Source of the DNA: Acorus gramineus
Taxonomy: Eukaryota; Streptophyta; Magnoliopsida; Acorales; Acoraceae
Length of the DNA: 64,000 nt
Assembly: GCA_030737835.1 (NCBI GenBank)
Contig: CM060853.1
Coordinates: 558,001 to 622,000 of the forward strand
Direction of reading: 5' to 3'
In this document: positions 34,275-45,700 of the stretch, piece after piece
How the letters are laid out: the number at the start of each line of letters is the position of its first letter
How positions within the stretch are numbered: position 1 is the stretch's first letter
Notes under the pieces: model-generated
What the model was told of the DNA's origin: nothing
The model's input: only the letters and a program-made list of their open reading frames with translations
The model's database searches: none
Program-made: the position numbers and the translations under genes

Positions 34275-37200
34275 TAGGGGTGGCCATGGGCCGGGCTCGG
34301 GCCGGGCCCGGGCCAGGCTTTTTTTGGGCGGGCCTTTACCGGGCTTGAGAGGCTTTGTGCCCGGGTCTGGGCCGGGCCTAAAGTCCAAAATCAGGCCCGG
34401 GCCCGCCCATAGGCCACGCCACGAACGGGCTAAGTCCGAGCCGGGCCGAGCTTAAGGTTCGGGCCGGGCTTCGTGTCCACACCTATTTTTTTCATTTTTT
34501 TTAGTTAAATTAAAACATACAATAAAGTAAATAAAAAAGTTGAATAACTTGAATTGAACTATGAACAATAAAACTATTTGAATTGAATATTGATATAACT
34601 TCACAATAATTGCACATTATAAGTTTACAACAAGAAATATTTGAACATTAATTGAATAGCTACTATAAACTCATAGAAAAATATTTTAATGGAACATTAC
34701 AATGATTGAATATTAGCTTGTGGTGATGACTGCATCACAATAAAATAAGTACATCCCAACTAGGTTAGCACCTACTCATTTTATCTATCATTTGCACAAC
34801 TCTACCCAAAGCCATTTTTCAAGAAATGACAAGAAAACAAGTAAATTTAAACTAAATTTCAATTTAAATTTACAACATCATCAAATTGGTCTCCAAGAGC
34901 CTCCTCAGCCAAGATAGTCTGAGTTCTTTGTTGTGCTTTGTACCAATCTCGTAGGCACACGCACTGCTCGACTACATCTGGATGTAAACGACTTCTATAA
35001 TCACTCAATACTCGATTTTCAGTGCTAAATGCTGATTCTGAAGCAACTTGTGAAGCAGGAACAGTTAATAAGTCTCGAGCCATAGCAGAAAGAACAGGAA
35101 ATCGATTTTCTTGCCCCTTCCACCATGCCAAAACATCAAAAGTCCCTTCGCCATCTTCTTCGACATTTGGTTCTTGAAGGTAGCGTTGTAGTTCAGATGT
35201 ACCACTGCCACCTAGTGACCAGTTCATAGTGCTTAGTCGCACCTTGAATTGTTTCCACCCTGACACTGATTTTTCCCTTGGTTATTGTGACGAGGATCTA
35301 TTGGCTTCACCGCTTTGTCTTTGAGTATTCTCCCTTTGAAACCTGTATTCTTCAAACATAGCTTGTAAAACAGAATTAATTTGAGCAATATTTTCATAAT
35401 CCGTGCCACTATCAGGACCATTAAAACATTGATAAATATATTCAACTAAAATTTGCAAGACCACTTATTTTAAAACGAGGGTCCATAATAGTGGCTAATC
35501 CAAAAATGATGGGAATTTTTTCCCAATATTTTCAAAATTTTGCCTCCATTGCTTCACAAATTGGTTCAAAAGCAACTTCATCTCTATGTTGGTTAAAAAC
35601 ATCACAAATATGGAACAAATGGAGTAGTACCTGGTTGGAAGTAGCATAATAAATTTCAGAAAAACAAACAGTAGCATTATAAAAAACTTTGAATAAATCT
35701 CTAATCATTTCTAAGCATGCCCAATCTTCAAGACTAATTTCCTCATCATAATTTTTCTGTAACAAATATGTACTAATAACATTTTTATAAGGAAGAGCTG
35801 CTTCAATCATCAAATAAGTAGAATTCCACCGATGTCTAACATCCGTCGGTATTTTTCTACTTCTAAGACCTGCAGTTTTACATGCTTGATGAAATTCTTG
35901 ATATCTACTTGTAGAAGAAAAATATAAATGAAACATTGTTTTATACGCTCAATAAATGGCTTAACGGCTTCTAAACCATCCTGCACAATAAGATTGAGTA
36001 TATGACAACAACAACGAACATGTAATAATTTGGATGTTGTACATGAAGGCAAGCATCTTTCTAGAAATCTAGCTAAAACATCATTAGAAGAAGCATTATC
36101 TAAAGTAATTGTAAAAATTTTCTCATAAATACCCCAATTTTGAAGTTGGTTGATGATACTAGTTGCCATCGCTTGTCCTGTATGGGGGGCATCAAGATCA
36201 AAAACAAATAATTCTTTTCTGCAATATCCAATTTGCATCAATGAAATGAGCTGTTAGTGAAATATAACATAAAGGTTGGTTAGAAGTCCATAAATCAGAA
36301 GTTAAACAAACTCTTCCAGGAATATTACTAAGGGTTACAATTAAATCTGTCTTCTCTTCAGCATATAATTTTTCGACATCTCTCTTAACTGTGTTGCGAG
36401 AAATTGGTTGAAATTGAGGACCAAAAGCTTTTTGGATCCACTCTTCAAAATCAGGATCCTCAACCCTTGAAAATGGTTGTTCAGTCTTGATTATATATTT
36501 CACAGTTTCTCTTCTAGCAACAACTTGATTAAAACTAAAATTTGACAATTGCCCAGTCGAAGTTCTACTTAATTGTGATTGAAATTTCGATCCAACAATT
36601 TTACGGGTACATTCAGCAGCATGTCTAATTAAGTGGCTAGTGCCACTAGAAGAATTAGCAGTTAATTCCTTACCACAGAAACGACATTTAGCAATTGTTT
36701 TGAAATATCCCATAGGTTTTGTAGGATCTTGAACACTTATCTTGTCAAAAGTGTCCCAAGCTGCTGAAGGTTTTCGTTTTGGTTTAGAGGTGCCAACTTC
36801 ATCTACAACAGGAGAACCAACTGATGGATTTTCAGCATCAGCTCTAAAAACATTATTTGCAGAACTATCAGCCATTGTAATGTTAAAAAATATTGATATA
36901 AATAATATATGAAAGAAGAAAAGAGTTTTAGAGAGATCAATCAAATGATTTAGCAAAGAACACAAAAACTTCCGCTTGAACTTCGTAGAGCAACTTCAGA
37001 GAGTTTGAGAGAGTTTGAGAGTATGAGAGATAAGTGATTGAAACTTGAAAGGTTATGGGGATATTTATAGTGTTTTTGTTTATTTTAAAATTTAAATTAC
37101 AATGGAATCCACCAAATTTCAAAAAATAGCCGTTGGGGAGGGTTTCAAAAAATAGTCGTTGGGGAGGGTTTCAACAAATAGCCGTTGGGGAGGGTTTTAA

Positions 37201-37470
37201 AAAAACCCTTAGGGTTTATGACCGGGCCGGGCCCGGTCAGGGTCCATGACAGGGCCGGGCCCGGGCCTACGGGCTGGCTTTCCCTGGCCGGGCCTTGGGC
37301 CGGGCTCCGGGCCGGGCTTTGGGGTTTTTGCCAAGGCCCAAGCCCGGCCCTATGGAAGGTCCGGGCCCGGGCCGGGCGGCCCGAAGTCCGGGCCGGGCCG
37401 GGCTTAGGCCCGGAAATTTTTGGGCTGGGTCCGGGCCTGTCCGGGCTCGCGGGCTGTTTGGCCACCCCTA
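34275..37470 (-). mobile_element. hAT DNA transposon, complete ends, decayed transposase
   Basis: The terminal inverted repeats TAGGGGTGGCCA (34275) and TGGCCACCCCTA (37470) are perfect over 12 bp. The flanking TSD TGCATAGA is perfect (34267-34274 and 37471-37478), the 8-bp length typical of hAT. Subterminal GGGCCGGGC-rich arrays lie inside both ends (34283-34480 and 37215-37460) and are likely transposase-binding regions. The 3196-bp element carries one transposase gene on the minus strand. Perfect ends and TSD suggest a fairly recent insertion, and the element could be mobilised only by a transposase supplied elsewhere. Confidence 0.93.
34859..36875 (-). pseudogene. hAT transposase (BED zinc finger, Ac-like), frame-disrupted
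   Basis: The likely start is Met at 36875 (MADSSANNVFRADAENP). The N-terminal part (to about 36200) has a BED-type zinc finger, CRFCGKEL...SHLIRHAAEC, and the start of the catalytic region, VCLTSDLWTSNQPLCYIS, with the hAT-type Asp. The middle (about 36240-35500) continues with ITLDNASSND, CCCHILNLIVQDGL and VRHRWNSTYLMIEAAL. The C-terminal part (35266-34859) is the hAT dimerisation region, LAWWKGQENRFPVLSAMARD and ASQVASESAFSTENRVLSDY. The reading frame changes near 36200-36240, near 35940 and near 35530, and a stop interrupts near 35282. The protein is therefore not expressed whole. Similarity is to the Ac/RICESLEEPER group by motif pattern. Confidence 0.88.
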
Positions 37471-37917
37471 TGCATAGATCCAAACCTATACATGTTTTTA
37501 TGATTATTTTGAGATTTTATCATAGATTCATATTAGTCGTTTATGCATATAATAGATCTATGATTTTTGAGGATTTTTGTAATATGGTTTAATTGTTCTT
37601 ATATATATATATTTTATGAATCCTTTTAAATCTAGGGTTTTGAATAGAGGGTGTCATGCTAGGTTTAATAATATGTTATCTCTTGTAGTTTTCAAAGTAT
37701 TTTTAAATCTATATTTTCGGATCCTTGGGTGTACCAAAAGTTTTAACGTTTCATCAAAATTTTTACCGTTATTCCATAAGCTAGGGTTTCGAATGGATTT
37801 TCTTATATACGATTTTTGATCTATCTCCTAAATGTTTTGTATCGTTAACATATTATATATTGATTTTTGATAATATGAATAGATCTTAGTTTTTTTTAGA
37901 AGTTGAATAAGATTTAA

Positions 37918-39988
37918 GGGAATTTTGCATCTATACCCCTATTAAATATGGTATTTTGCGTTATACCCCCATTAAAAAGCTAATTGCATCTATACCCCTA
38001 AAAAAATCTTTCGTGTTGCAACTGTGCCCCTGAAGTTAAGTTCCGTCGGATGAGAGTGGAATATACCGGGAATATTCCATTAACGATGTTAAATGCAAAA
38101 TGAATTGACCAAACTACCCTTTGGACCGTAGGGGCTTGAAAAATTGCATTTATACCCCTGTGTCTGTCTGAAATTTCATCTATGCCCCTGTGTTTGCTTG
38201 ATGCTTATAAAACCTCTTTTCTTCAACCTCCAAACCTGCTGAAACCTTTTTTTTCTCATCTTCTTTAATGATTGATTGAAAACCTTATAATTATTCAAAA
38301 GACTAAGATAGATAGTGTTTATTTGGGTTTCACTGACAGATTTTATTTTTCATAATAGAAAATCTATCAACAAACACTATTTCAATCATATAACCATACC
38401 AGAAAATAATCACAAAATTCATTTTGAAATAAAAAGGCAATGACTGATTGCCCTTAAAAAATTATGAAGTGATAACTCCAGTTCCTTTCATTCTTTTTGA
38501 AACCAGAAGTTAGGTATTTCATTCTAAAGTGAAAAACAAAATAAAAAAAATTACTAAAATAATTTTTTTTTGTTATGGTTGTTCATTTAAATTAAAAAAT
38601 TATTACAAAAAATAACATAATACAAAACTTTAACTATTAGGATTTCTATTTATTTATTTGATCTTCTGTATAAATGACACAATAGTATTAAATAGGAACT
38701 AAATGAAATAATCAAAATTACATGTTACAAAAAAAAAAAAAACATAACGTGTTTAAAGACTTTTAATATCAAATTATATCTTCAATTGTATGTGAACATC
38801 ATGTCAAGAGTGAGTTTTGCAACCTCCAGACCTATTGAAACTCTTTTTTCTCACCTTCTTCAACATAAAAACAAAATATACCAGGATCTAGCTAAATTCT
38901 TCATGTTGAAAACCTTACAATTATTTGAAAGACTAAGATAAATAGTGTTTATTTGGGTTTCATTGATAGATATTATTTTCCATAATAGAAAATATCAACA
39001 AATACTATTTCAATCATATAACCATACCAGAAAGTAAGGCATAATCATCCTGACTATCACAGTGAAAAAAATATAAAAATATTGATTAGCAAAATTTTCA
39101 TGTCAGATGATCCTCAACATGTAGAATAAGCACCAATTAGCATAATACACCACATAGAGACAAAAAAACACCGATTGATTGTAGGATGAACAAAAGTAAA
39201 AAATCACAAATTTTATTTCAATGTTGAGATTTCACGAACAAAAATCAAAAGACAATAGAATCTCTATTAGCATAATGAGAACCATATGGAACTCAACAAT
39301 GATCCACTCCAAGCATAGAAGAACCAAGTAGAAATTTGATACTTTTTAGATAAACTGTTTAAACAATTGTCTTGATTTTAAAGTTGATATTACAAATATT
39401 TCAAGAAAAAAAATGGATCTATGTATACTTGTCTATTCAGCTACTTATTTTTGCTGTTTAATAAACAAGATCACAATGATATGTGAAATATATAAGCATT
39501 GAAAAATACAACAAGACATATGTTCTCTTATATGTTCTTATATGTTCCTTTTCCTGAGCCTTTATCAATCTTCTAAAACCCTCCATACCTAAAAATTAGA
39601 TCAACATGAGTGTCTTATTCTACCTGCAATACAAAACAACATAAATTATATGTTCAGCCTTGGTAACGGAGATGGACGGAGGGGCACAGTTGTAACACGA
39701 AAGAAGTTTCCAGGGGTATAGAGGCAATTAGCTTTTCAATGGGGGTTATAACGCAAAATACTATATTTAACACGGGTATAAATGCAAAATTCCATGGGAT
39801 AAAAGAGACATTTCGTGGGGTAGAGTTAGGTTCGTAACCATGGTTGGTTCAGCCTTGGTAACGGAGACAGACGGAGGGGCATAGTTGCGACACGAAAGAG
39901 TTTTTCAGGGGTATAGATGCAATTAGCTTTTTAAGGGGGATATAACTCAAAATACCATATTTAACAGGGGTATAAATGAAAAATTCCC
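37918..39988. mobile_element. Non-autonomous MULE (Mutator-like element)
   Basis: The perfect 9-bp TSD AAGATTTAA (37909-37917 and 39989-39997) flanks a 2071-bp element. Its ends are long inverted repeats (~120-130 bp): GGGAATTTTGCATCTATACC at the left against GGGAATTTTTCATTTATACC read inward from the right. TIRs above 100 bp with a 9-bp TSD define MULEs. No transposase is encoded. Two internal features are unusual. The right TIR region is present twice (39655-39765 and 39855-39988). A ~150-bp block (38270-38425) is repeated at 38870-39035. Confidence 0.9.
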
Positions 39989-41513
39989 AAGATTTAATTG
40001 GTTTTATATGCATGTTTTGTGAATCCTTATAAACTAGGGTTTTAATTGGATTTCTTACACACTAATGATCTTTGATATTCCTTACTGATTTACATTGTTT
40101 TACATGACTCATATATGTATGTAAATGATAAAAGGTATTTGGTTGTTTTAACAAAAAAAATAGAGTTTTTGAATTGGTTTTAATTCGATTTCTTGTACTC
40201 ATGATTTGATTTTCGAGATGAGTCCTTTTCTGTTTTATGCCGTTTTAATCGACTCGTGCATGGTTTTCCAATGATGAAACGTGTTGGGATGTTTTAATAA
40301 AAATAGGGTTTCATGCTTCTGCCTCGGGACGACTCCAATGAGAGCCGTCGGGCATTTTTTGGACGGCCCCTTTGGGATCCGTCGGATTGGTTAGAGACGG
40401 CCCCTGTGGGAGCTGTCGGTTTTAGTGTGTACAGATTCCATTAGGTTCCGTACTATTGCACATATTGTGACCGAGTTGTATTGTTTCAGGACTGGTTAGG
40501 TTGACTTAGACTTCTGGTGTTATTCGTTGGACCAAAGGTGAGTGGGTCTAGTCCCTTATGTAGTTTTCAAACTACTTATATGGTATATCATTCCGCATCA
40601 TGGTTACTTTAAAATATACAACTGATATTCGGCGTATGGTGTATTTGAGCATGTCATCATGATAGACATGAGGTGGTTATTTTATGTCTCATATGATTTT
40701 GGATATTATATTATATAATATGGTATTGCATGGTGGAGCAGTTGGAGTGTGAGTAGTTGATCATGCATGCATATCATCTGTCTGTGTGACCCCGTCTGCA
40801 TGACGACCGGTCTGTGTGACCCAGTCCAGTGGGACCCTGTCTGCATTACACCGGTCTGTGTGACCAGGCTCTAGATGGAGCACCTCTATGGCTGCGTGCC
40901 ATACGGGCATGCGTGTCCGTTGCATCATACACATCATGTAGTATAGTGCTTGTGAATTTTAGGATTATTCCTCTAAAGAGATGCATTGCTATTTTACAAG
41001 TTTATTATGACTTACAGATGTTTTTCTTATTATGATATATTATGTTCTACATGACTCATATTTTATAACTCTGCTATTTTCAAAGTTATTATTAACGGGA
41101 CACCATAGGTCTATTCACTGAGCGTGTGGTTATTCACCCCTCCTTTTTCCCATTTTTCATATTAAAGGCTTAGAGTGGTGGATCTCATATAGCTGTGGAC
41201 GAGATCATGTTTTCTAGAATGCTAGACTTTGTATGGAAGGTGTTGGTCTTTTCTTTGACATGTAGAGGACCCAAATGTATGATAATATGGTGATATTTAG
41301 AGTTTAGTTGTTCCCGATGTATATCCAGTATTTGAGAACTTGTTTTGGATTTTATCTTTGATAATTGATGAATAAAATATGGTGATGTTTTCTTATGCTC
41401 TTTGGATAAAAGGAAAAAAAAAAATAGAACTCTAAGATTCGAGAAAATTTAGTTAACGAAACCGGATCTTACACTTCAAAATGGAGTCGTGGATTCGGGG
41501 GCGTTACAGAAGG

Positions 41514-41795
41514 CGGGCGGGCGAAGCTAGTTCAATTAGGCTTTCGGGGGGGAGCTGGAGATTCTTGAGTAATCAGATTTTGGTCCCATTTTCCTTGCTT
41601 GGTCCCTTCATCAAGGACCATGTATTTTGGGCTAGCCTGTTTTGTCTTCCTCGATCCCTTCATGAAGTTTTGTTGCATGTAATCTTGGGCTTTCTCTCCA
41701 TTCTAATAAGCCTACATTGATCGAGGAAGAGACGTGCAGAGTATGAGTTTTCAGTGCAAAAGTTGCTTATTGAACGACCTAATCTCAAAAAAATA
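41514..41795 (+). mobile_element. LINE remnant, second part (3' end)
   Basis: This continues the LINE sequence interrupted at 33259: the GAAGG at 33255-33259 is repeated at 41509-41513 as the TSD of the intervening LTR. It represents the LINE's 3' part. A short A-run at about 41788-41794 may be the tail, placing the LINE end near 41795. Confidence 0.6.
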
Positions 41796-42706
41796 TTAGT
41801 TGCACCCAGGGCGGGTTTGGGACAAGTTTTGTTAAGTAAACCCATTTCCCGTCCCAAACATGTAGTGCCCGTTTAGATAGAAACATAAGATATTCTAGAC
41901 TTTATGACTATTCCAAATATATCAATCAAATAAGTCATTTTTTGTTTAGTTGTATTTTTAGTTATTCTCGTTAGGAAACTTAATAATAAAGTTTTGTTGT
42001 TTGATTGATAAATGTGAGTAAGGTGTAGATAAGAATTTATAAAAGGTGAAAAAATTATGATGTTAATTTGACAGTTGATTTATAAGAGATGATGACATTT
42101 GATTTAACAATGGAACCCACTTATGAAGTTGGTTGGAATAGTTAATTCCAATGGGAAGGTGGAATTCGTATACCCATTAATACCATATTATTCTGGCATT
42201 CATATGCTATTTTATTCCCAGTAACCAAACTCCATTTCACCCTCTAATCCAAAGCTATTCCCCATTATTTCATTGTTATGGCAGTACCCATACGAGGTAA
42301 TAAGGTTTTATTCTATACTCCCCTCCCCCCCCCCTGCCCTATCCGACCCGACCCGACCCGACTGGGATAGTCTCATTGCCATCCATACAAAGATGTTGGG
42401 TTAGAATTTCAAATACCATTTATCTTGACACATAGACTCCATCTGTCCACCAATAAGGTAATGCCACGTACATCAAAATAAAAAATATATTTCAATTTTT
42501 TTTCATAATTTCCAATATTAATGAAAATAACACGGATACGCTGCTTTCTCATGTTCACAGTTTTCTTGACGTGTTTTGATTCGCTGGGCACATAGAATCC
42601 TACAAGAGAATCCCGAATCAAATGAACTTTGAAGATATCACTCACTCCTCTCTCTCTCTCGACACAATCTGTCTCTGATAGTGGCGGCTGAGGGTCTCTC
42701 TTTGTC
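41796..42706. other. Right end of the outer hAT and region upstream of acetyl-CoA synthetase
   Basis: This includes the right subterminal DNA of the outer hAT-like element and then about 310 bp of unique DNA before the ACS start. A C-run at 42321-42334 and (CGACC)n at 42345-42361 are low complexity. A TC microsatellite (42645-42660) lies just upstream of the start codon, probably in the 5' leader. No clear TATA box was found. Confidence 0.5.
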
Positions 42707-45700
42707 ATGGCCCTCCACTACACGACGATGTTCCCTGCGACCCAACCCCCCTCCAATCATTCCTCGATCAAACCCCTCTCCAATCCCATCTCCCTGCGAT
42801 CCGGTCCTCCGCGGTTCGGTTACCCCCTCCGCAATCCGAGACAGACGATGGCGACGTCTTCGTCGGACCGCCGCCTCCGCCACGTGGAGTCCGGGCCGGG
42901 GCGGATGCAGAGGCTCAACGCGGTCGTGCTTGGGGAGTCGATCGCGTCCGAGGAGGACGAGCTCGTGTTCCCCAGTGAGGGGTTCTCCGAACAGGCACTC
43001 GTTTCGTCTCACGAGCAGGTGAGGTCCTCTGTTTTTTTTTTTTTTGATGTGGGTTGTTGTTGTTTTGATGGAAGGAGGGGGTTTGGGTTGGAAAGGTAGC
43101 TCCTTTTCAATTGGGTATATGCTGTGGTTTGATTGGTGAAAGTGGATTTTTTTTTTTGTTTGTTGTTTGGATGTTTTTGTGTGGAATTTTTTATTAGGAA
43201 AATGTTATGCTTCAGTCATTCTGCACTCACTTTTGCAAATTGCCCCAGTTTAAATTATTTTTGGAAGTATATATACTTGTGTAACGAAGTGTAGACATAG
43301 AAAAAGAAGTATATATTCGAATGAATTGAATGCTTACATTTTTTTTGCATTTTCCTAAATAGAGTATATATTGTGTTAGGAAATTTTATATACCGCATTA
43401 GATGATGTGGTGTCTGCAAAAATTACCGCAAAAGTGCCTGAATTTAACAGCATATTTGTTACTAGTTATGATAGTTTTTTTTTCTTATGAAGATTGACAT
43501 TTTTATAATTGGGTTGTTATAGCTTATGTTAAAGCCCTATTGATTTCCTTTTTTTAGTGATAGCCTGAGAAAGTATGCTTTTGTTAATGCTTATTCTATA
43601 GTTTGTTTGTATTTTGGTGAAAGTCTATTATAGACCAAAAGGTTCTTTCTTTTTTAATGGGTTTTTGATGCTTGGAAGGCTTTGTTTTGGAAATGCAATT
43701 CGATTCTTTTCTGAGAAAGTATGCTTTAGCCGAAAGTTCACTGTTTGGTATGAGCTTTATCAAAAGGTGATATTCAGAAATTATCATTGTGAAAGGCTGC
43801 TCTTTTTTCAATGGATGACTAAATTTTTTAGTGGCTCTGTAATTGATATTCTATCAAAGTTGATTTTTCTTTCCCCTTTCAACATTCATGTTCTACACAT
43901 TCATTTTTCTTCAATGAAATGAGTATTTTATCGAAAAGTGGCATTATTTTTCTTACTGCGGTTGTTGTTCTTCCTCTTTTGGGTTAAGTTGTGATTTCTG
44001 ATGGGCATATACTGATTTTTGTCATGTCAACAATGAAGATAAGATTTTGATGAGAATTTAACAATGCAGTTGCTATAATTTTTGTACTGCCCCTCTCTTC
44101 GATGAATATTTTTAGCTTCATTTTTTAAAAAAATTTGGGACTTGTGTGAAGTTCAGAAAATCTTATATATTTTTACTTTCTATGCTATGTATGTTTTCTT
44201 CTTTTTCTCCATTTTCACATATTTGTGTCGATGTGGAGTATAGACTCTTATGGTATCAGTTTATGTGGGCCTCTTTTTAATTTCATATACACATTTGGTA
44301 ACTTTGAATCTATGGGTATGTAAATTCATAGTGGAGAAAAAAAGTCATAGTGGAACTCTTTCGCTGGTTTATATCTTCGTGTGTTTTTTTTATTTATGTT
44401 TCTTTCCTCTTTTTTTTTTCAAAATCAGTACTTGAAGATGTACAAGAGGTCTATTGAGGATCCAGCTGGATTTTGGTCAGAGATTGCATCAGAATTTTAC
44501 TGGAAAACAAAATGGGGTGAAGAGGTTTTCACAGAGAATTTGGATGTGAGGAAAGGAAAAATCACAATTGAGGTAAAATTAATTCATTTTGTGGCCATTT
44601 GAGCTCAAGTTTTTCATTCTATTTGATATTGCCAATGTGTTATATTTTTCAGTGGTTCAAAGGCGCTACTACCAATGTATGCTATAATGCGTTGGATAGG
44701 AACATTGAAGCAGGAAATGGTGGAAAAATTGCAATACAGTGGGAGGGAAACGAACCTGGTCATGATGCACAATTGACATATAGTGAACTGTTGGAAAAAG
44801 TTTGCCAGGTGGGTTTAATTAATCATCGGAACTGCCTCAAATTTGTTCTAATTTGGTGTTACTATGGTTCTTGATTATTCATACAACCCCTGACAGCTCT
44901 CGAATTATTTGAAAGACATTGGAATCAGAAAAGGAGATGCTGTTGTTATCTATATGCCCATGCTGATGGAATTGCCTATTGCCATGCTTGCCTGTGCTCG
45001 CATAGGTGCTGTTCACTCGGTGCGTTAACTGAGTTGCTATTTTTGAATTTCCAAGTAATGTGTGTAGTCTTTTGGTTTTTGAATGAAAGTTTGAGCTTTT
45101 GTTTTCCATTCCTTTTTCAGGTTGTGTTTGCTGGGTTCTCCACTGAGTCTCTTGCGCAGAGAATTGTCGATTGCAAGCCTAAAGCTGTCATAACTTGTAA
45201 TGCTGTGTGCCGAGGCACTAAAGTAATCCAGCTTAAAGATATTGTGGATGATGCGTTGGTAGAGTCGGCCAAAAATGGGATCCTTGTAGGTAAGCAAGTA
45301 CACCAAATCGTTGCTTGTTTTATCAGTACACAATGGTTTTGAATGTGTTATCATGCATGAGTGACTAATATGATATGGTTTTTTTTTTTAAATAGAAGCC
45401 CTCCCACCCCACCCCCTGGCATACTCACAGTGGCAGATAAATATCATATATGATAAAAAGATTTCTTGGTTTCTGAGTGAATCATTTCTGTAGTACCTTC
45501 CTGACCTAAGCCCTTAAAACTTTTGAAGTATCTTTGGAATTTTTGTAAATAAAAAAACTTGCATATTTTAACACAGAACCAATGTGTTTTTTCCCACTCT
45601 AATACTTGTTTATTTTTATTTTTTTCAAATCCTGAGCAGGTGCGTGTTTGACATATGAAAACTCCTCGGCCATGATGAGAGAAGAGACGAAATGGCAGGA

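Larger units (their letters stand above)
33260..41508 (-). mobile_element. Solo LTR of a second long-LTR family, with two DNA transposons inside
   Basis: The ends are TGTAACG (33260) and CGTTACA (41508), and the flanking TSD is a perfect GAAGG (33255-33259 and 41509-41513). Without the hAT (34275-37470) and MULE (37918-39988) and their TSDs it is about 2.95 kb. Orientation is taken as minus, because then it begins TGTAACGCCCCC and its CACTGAGCGTGTGG/CTCACC block (41113-41150) has the same relative place and orientation as in the TGTCACGCC family. GACGGATCC/GAGCCGTC-type short repeats occur at 33510-33565 and 40325-40445. No internal coding region is present. Confidence 0.82.
32272..42387. mobile_element. 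Probable outer hAT-like element holding a nested composite
   Basis: The left end TAGGGATGTCAATGGAAC and the right end, read inward as TATGGATGGCAATGAGAC, are imperfect inverted repeats. GGGTTGGG/CCCGACCCG-rich subterminal DNA lies on both sides (32290-32345; 41806-41866 and 42340-42365). The flanks CAAAAGAT (32264-32271) and CAAAGATG (42388-42395) look like an 8-bp TSD with a one-base slip. Everything between about 32440 and 41795 is later insertions. A further MITE-like insertion may sit at about 41868-42325. The call is less certain than the inner elements because TSD and ends are imperfect. Confidence 0.5.

Noticed and set aside
37145-37592. Gly/Pro/Arg-rich frames on both strands
   Set aside because: They fall on the GGGCCGGGC subterminal array of the hAT element.
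41461-41474. GGATCTTACA at 41465-41474 as the right end of the TGTAACG solo LTR
   Set aside because: No TSD matches there; the CGTTACA at 41508 is followed by GAAGG, the exact duplicate of the left flank.
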